NCBI GenBank assembly: GCA_902796775.1
Contig: CADBQK010000453.1
Location: forward strand, 1 to 8,618
From: an uncultured Lachnospiraceae bacterium
GTDB lineage: Bacteria; Bacillota_A; Clostridia; Lachnospirales; Lachnospiraceae
Length of the DNA stretch: 8,618 nt
Direction: 5' to 3'
The notes beneath the pieces are model-generated. The model made no database searches and had not been told where the DNA came from. It was given only the letters and a program-made list of their open reading frames with translations. A program made the translations under genes and the position numbers. Shown here piece by piece: positions 6,019-8,618 of the stretch (within the stretch, counting starts at the first letter, position 1; each line of letters begins with the position of its first letter).

Positions 6019-7317
6019 ATGCAGAAAGTATACACAAAAATAGAGTCAATTGTCGGCAATGTTGTGACCGTCAGGGCTGAAGGCGTCCGCTATGGCGACC
6101 TGGCTCTTGTCGGTGACAGCTATGCCAGTATTATCAAACTGGACGGTGATCTGGTCTCTCTGCAGGTGTTTTCCGGAGGACAGGGTGTCAGCACCACGGA
6201 TCCCGTTCGCTTCCTCGGGAAACCGATGATGGTTTCCTTCTCGGATCACCTGCTCGGCCGTATATTTGACGGTGCAGGCGTACCCAGGGACAGGGGTCCT
6301 GCCCTGACAGAAAACATGATCCCGATCGGCGGGCCGTCTGTCAACCCCGCACGGCGTGTCCTTCCCAAGAATATGATCCGTACCGGTATTCCGATGATCG
6401 ATGTATTCAATACACTGGTAGAGAGCCAGAAGCTCCCGATCTTCTCCGTATCAGGAGAGCCTTACAACCAGCTGCTCGCCAGGATCGCCCTGCAGGCCGA
6501 GGTCGATGTCATCGTCCTGGGCGGCATGGGACTGAAATACGACGACTATCTTGCTTTCCGTGACACCCTGGAAAAGGGCGGCGCTATGAGCCATACGGTT
6601 ATGTTCATCCACACAGCATCGGATCCGACCGTTGAGTGCACACTCGTACCGGATCTGTCCCTGGCCGTGGCTGAACAGTTCGCCCTGGGCGGCAAGAAGG
6701 TACTGGTCCTCCTGACAGATATGACGAACTTCGCCGATGCCCAGAAGGAAATGGCCATCACCATGGAACAGGTTCCTTCTAACCGTGGGTACCCGGGCGA
6801 TCTTTACAGCTGTCTGGCTTCCCGATACGAAAAAGCTGTCGACTTTGAGGGCGCCGGCTCCATCACAATCCTGGGCGTTACGACCATGCCCGGCGATGAT
6901 GTCACGCATCCCGTACCCGATAATACGGGCTACATCACAGAAGGCCAGTATTATCTGAAGGGCGGACATATCGAGCCGTTTGGTTCCCTTTCCCGTCTGA
7001 AGCAGAATGTCAATGACGCGACCAGGGATGACCACCGGGCACTGATGGATGGTATGATCAAGCTCTACGCCGCCTACAAAGAGAGTCTGGAAAAGAAATC
7101 CATGGGCTTTCTGATGTCGGAATGGGACGATAAACTCCTGAAATACGGAGAACTCTTCGAAACCAAGCTGATGGACCTGAGCGTCAACATCCCTCTGGAA
7201 GAGGCACTTGACCTTGGATGGGAGATCCTTGCCGAGTGCTTCGAGCCGAATGAGACAGGCTTAAAAACCAGTCTCATCAAGGAGAGATGGCCCAGGGAAC
7301 TGGCCTCTGAAGAATAA
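6019..7317 (+). CDS. atpB: V-type ATPase subunit B (non-catalytic nucleotide-binding)
   Basis: A 432-residue B subunit (ntpB) that alternates with A in the head and contributes to the catalytic interface. It lacks a P-loop: the corresponding place reads SGEPYN (145-150), as expected for a non-catalytic subunit. Family signatures are [33 protein letters not shown] and GSLSRL with R326, the likely arginine finger reaching into the A subunit site. The N-terminal barrel ([15 protein letters not shown]) and C-terminal helical domain are complete. It is somewhat shorter than archaeal B chains (about 460), as is usual in the spirochaete-like subtype. Start codon ATG follows AGGAGGG; the gap after the A gene is 15 bases, so both are translated from one message, which suits their equal stoichiometry. 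Confidence 0.97.
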   Translation: MQKVYTKIESIVGNVVTVRAEGVRYGDLALVGDSYASIIKLDGDLVSLQVFSGGQGVSTTDPVRFLGKPMMVSFSDHLLGRIFDGAGVPRDRGPALTENMIPIGGPSVNPARRVLPKNMIRTGIPMIDVFNTLVESQKLPIFSVSGEPYNQLLARIALQAEVDVIVLGGMGLKYDDYLAFRDTLEKGGAMSHTVMFIHTASDPTVECTLVPDLSLAVAEQFALGGKKVLVLLTDMTNFADAQKEMAITMEQVPSNRGYPGDLYSCLASRYEKAVDFEGAGSITILGVTTMPGDDVTHPVPDNTGYITEGQYYLKGGHIEPFGSLSRLKQNVNDATRDDHRALMDGMIKLYAAYKESLEKKSMGFLMSEWDDKLLKYGELFETKLMDLSVNIPLEEALDLGWEILAECFEPNETGLKTSLIKERWPRELASEE

Positions 7318-7409
7318 AACTGCTCCTTCAGGAATCTGCTTCACCATCTATAATAAAATATGGATGATACAGTTCCTGAGAGTCCACTCTGCAGTAAAGG
7401 AGTAGTGAT
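7318..7409 (+). promoter_or_regulatory. Hairpin-forming gap between the B and D genes
   Basis: This is the only wide gap inside the ATPase operon (92 bases; the others are 3-15). TTCAGGAA (7327-7334) pairs with TTCCTGAG (7373-7380), with one G-U. The whole is closed by ACTGC (7319-7323) with GCAGT (7391-7395), and CCAT/ATGG (7344-7347 with 7360-7363) can form the tip. There is no T-run after the stem, so it is not an intrinsic terminator. It could protect the upstream message or tune D expression relative to A and B (one D per three A and B). An isolated TATAAT (7349-7354) in the loop has no good -35 box. Confidence 0.5.
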
Positions 7410-8021
7410 ATGGCTAAGATCAAACTTACAAAAAATGAATTGAAGACGCAGAAAGACCGTCTTAAGCAGTACCAGCGCTACCTTCCCACCCTGCAGCTCA
7501 AGAAACAGCAGCTGCAGACAGTGATCATGAAGGTAACAGCCGAGCTGGAACAGACGGAAGCGGCGCGTGTGCATATGATCGGAGATCTGGATGACTGGGT
7601 CGCGGTCTTTGCAGAGAACAGCCTCTTCCCTGAGAATCTCAAGCTCGATCACCTGGTGCAGCCGGACAAGGTCATCTGCACAAATGAAAACATCGCCGGA
7701 GTTTCCATTCCCGCTTTCAAAGAGCTGACTTTTAAGGAAATCTCCTACGATGTGGAAGACTATCCTTTGTGGGTCGATACCGCCATCATCAAGCTGCAGG
7801 AGATCGCCCGCCTGGATGCTCTGGTAAAAACGCTTCGCACGCAGGTACAGCTGCTGGAAAAGGAGCTTCGCTCCACTTCCCAGCGTGTAAATCTGTTTGA
7901 AAAGGTGAAAATACCGGAGGCCAAAGAGAACATCCGGGTGATCGACGTGTATCTGGGCGACCAGCAGACAGCAGCTGTTGTGCGGGGGAAGATCGCAAAG
8001 AAGAAATTAGCGGAGGCTTAG
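7410..8021 (+). CDS. atpD: V-type ATPase subunit D (central rotor shaft)
   Basis: A 203-residue subunit D (ntpD), which forms the rotating shaft inside the A/B ring and transmits torque to the membrane ring. N- and C-terminal helices form the antiparallel coiled coil: the first (about residues 5-60) begins with the family motif LTKNELKTQKDRLKQYQRYLP, given here over positions 6-26 in part. The last contains RVNLFEKVKIPEAKENIRVI, matching the conserved RVN-LE-IP segment. A short central globular part includes VSIPAFKELTF. Length is normal (about 200-215). The ATG has AAAGGAG seven bases upstream. A basic C-terminal tail (GKIAKKKLAEA) is typical. Confidence 0.95.
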   Translation: MAKIKLTKNELKTQKDRLKQYQRYLPTLQLKKQQLQTVIMKVTAELEQTEAARVHMIGDLDDWVAVFAENSLFPENLKLDHLVQPDKVICTNENIAGVSIPAFKELTFKEISYDVEDYPLWVDTAIIKLQEIARLDALVKTLRTQVQLLEKELRSTSQRVNLFEKVKIPEAKENIRVIDVYLGDQQTAAVVRGKIAKKKLAEA

Positions 8022-8024
8022 ATC

Positions 8025-8618
8025 ATGATAGAAAAAATGAAAAAAATCTACATCGTATCTTCCGCCTCCGGAAAGCGGAAGATGCTGTCCGCCCTGCGTG
8101 ACTTCGGCATCGTACACCTGGCGGAAAAGAAAAGCGCGGACCGGGCTGCGACCGAACGCTTTACCACACTTTCCAAAACCGCTATGGCTCTGAAGGAATA
8201 TGTCCCGAAAAACCAGCCTGCCGCAAGCATCCTGCCGGATGCTTCCTTCGAAAATATGTACCGGCATGTGCTGGACACGATGGAGAGAAAGACCGGTCTG
8301 ATCCAGAAAAAAAGCGCTGCTGCTGCAGAAGCAGAACGCCTTCTCCCCTGGGGAGACTTCTCCCCGCAGGAGCTTCGGGATCTGAAATCCCAGGGTTTTG
8401 ATTTCCATTTTTACCGAATCGGTAAAAAGGAGCTGGAGGCAGCACTTGCAGACGAAAATGTCCAGCTGATCCGCCTTGCACCGGTCGATAAAATGGATAC
8501 CATTGCAGTTCTGGGGACACTCCCGGATTCTATTCCTGCAGCGGAGTTCACGCTGCCAAATAAGGGCATCGGCCAGCTGCAGGCAGAAATAAAGAGCTGT
8601 GAAAAGCAGCTGGAAGAA
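8025..8618 (+). CDS. atpI: V-type ATPase subunit I (membrane arm), C-terminus cut by window edge
   Basis: The first 198 residues of the a/I subunit (ntpI), usually about 600-650 residues. Only the cytoplasmic N-terminal domain is visible; the membrane domain with the essential arginine of the ion path lies outside. Family features are the opening KMKKIYIVSS, the LRDFGIVHL segment near residue 30, and LLPWGDFSPQEL, the conserved WGDF signature. The end of the window enters the next long coiled coil (AEIKSCEKQLEE). The ATG at 8025 follows the D stop codon by three bases and uses a GGAGG at 8012-8016 that lies inside the end of D, so translation is probably coupled. A second ATG four codons later is a possible alternative start. 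A proteolipid gene (K) is expected downstream. Confidence 0.94.
   Translation, partial: MIEKMKKIYIVSSASGKRKMLSALRDFGIVHLAEKKSADRAATERFTTLSKTAMALKEYVPKNQPAASILPDASFENMYRHVLDTMERKTGLIQKKSAAAAEAERLLPWGDFSPQELRDLKSQGFDFHFYRIGKKELEAALADENVQLIRLAPVDKMDTIAVLGTLPDSIPAAEFTLPNKGIGQLQAEIKSCEKQLEE

Noticed and set aside
7349..7354. Perfect TATAAT between atpB and atpD, possible internal promoter
   Set aside because: The best -35 match at 16-18 bases has only three of six positions, and the box lies in an AT-rich hairpin loop.
1..8618. CRISPR arrays, tRNA or rRNA genes, transposases, attachment sites
   Set aside because: No direct-repeat arrays, cloverleaf structures, rRNA-like stretches or transposase motifs were seen on either strand.

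Overview
The window looks like chromosomal DNA from an anaerobic, gut-type Clostridia (Lachnospiraceae-like Firmicutes). This is an inference from strong AGGAGG-type ribosome binding sites, compact operons, the mix of gene families and a roughly balanced base composition. No marker gene in the window fixes the taxon.

Left part, minus strand (1-2375): an amidohydrolase of the YtcJ/Amidohydro_3 type lies upstream of the first gene of a peptide-type ABC importer, a DppB/OppB-like permease cut by the window edge. The permease has what looks like its own near-consensus sigma-A promoter. Its -35 box contains the amidohydrolase stop codon, so the transporter can probably be transcribed independently of the enzyme. 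The shared strand and 63-base gap suggest the enzyme may process an imported substrate, but the substrate cannot be read from the sequence.

Middle (2376-3157): about 780 bases without a convincing protein gene separate the two divergent operons, and they are rich in signals. On the plus strand an A-tract (possible UP element), a promoter-like pair (TTGCCC-17-TATGAT) and a strong intrinsic terminator about 100 bases downstream bracket a candidate small RNA of roughly 130 bases. Further right are a near-perfect 18-base palindrome, a likely promoter for the ATPase operon, and a structured leader. In that leader an aptamer-like stem, an alternative hairpin and an intrinsic terminator compete for the same bases just before the first ATPase gene. 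This is the layout of a transcription-attenuating riboswitch. The Na+-I (DUF1646-motif) class is a reasonable hypothesis because it is known to control sodium-related genes, including ATP synthases, but I could not run a covariance-model search.

Right part, plus strand (3158-8618): a V-type (A/V-type) ATPase operon in the order E, DUF2764 protein, A, B, D, I, with I cut by the window end. This is the gene order of Chlamydia, spirochaetes and Bacteroidetes, not the I-K-E-C-F-A-B-D order usual in Firmicutes. No canonical subunit C, F or G/H gene is present in this stretch. A and B form the catalytic hexamer, D the rotor shaft, E the peripheral stalk, and I the membrane arm that meets the proteolipid ring (K, presumably just outside the window). 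A 92-base hairpin-forming gap between B and D separates the genes needed in three copies per complex from D, which is needed once.
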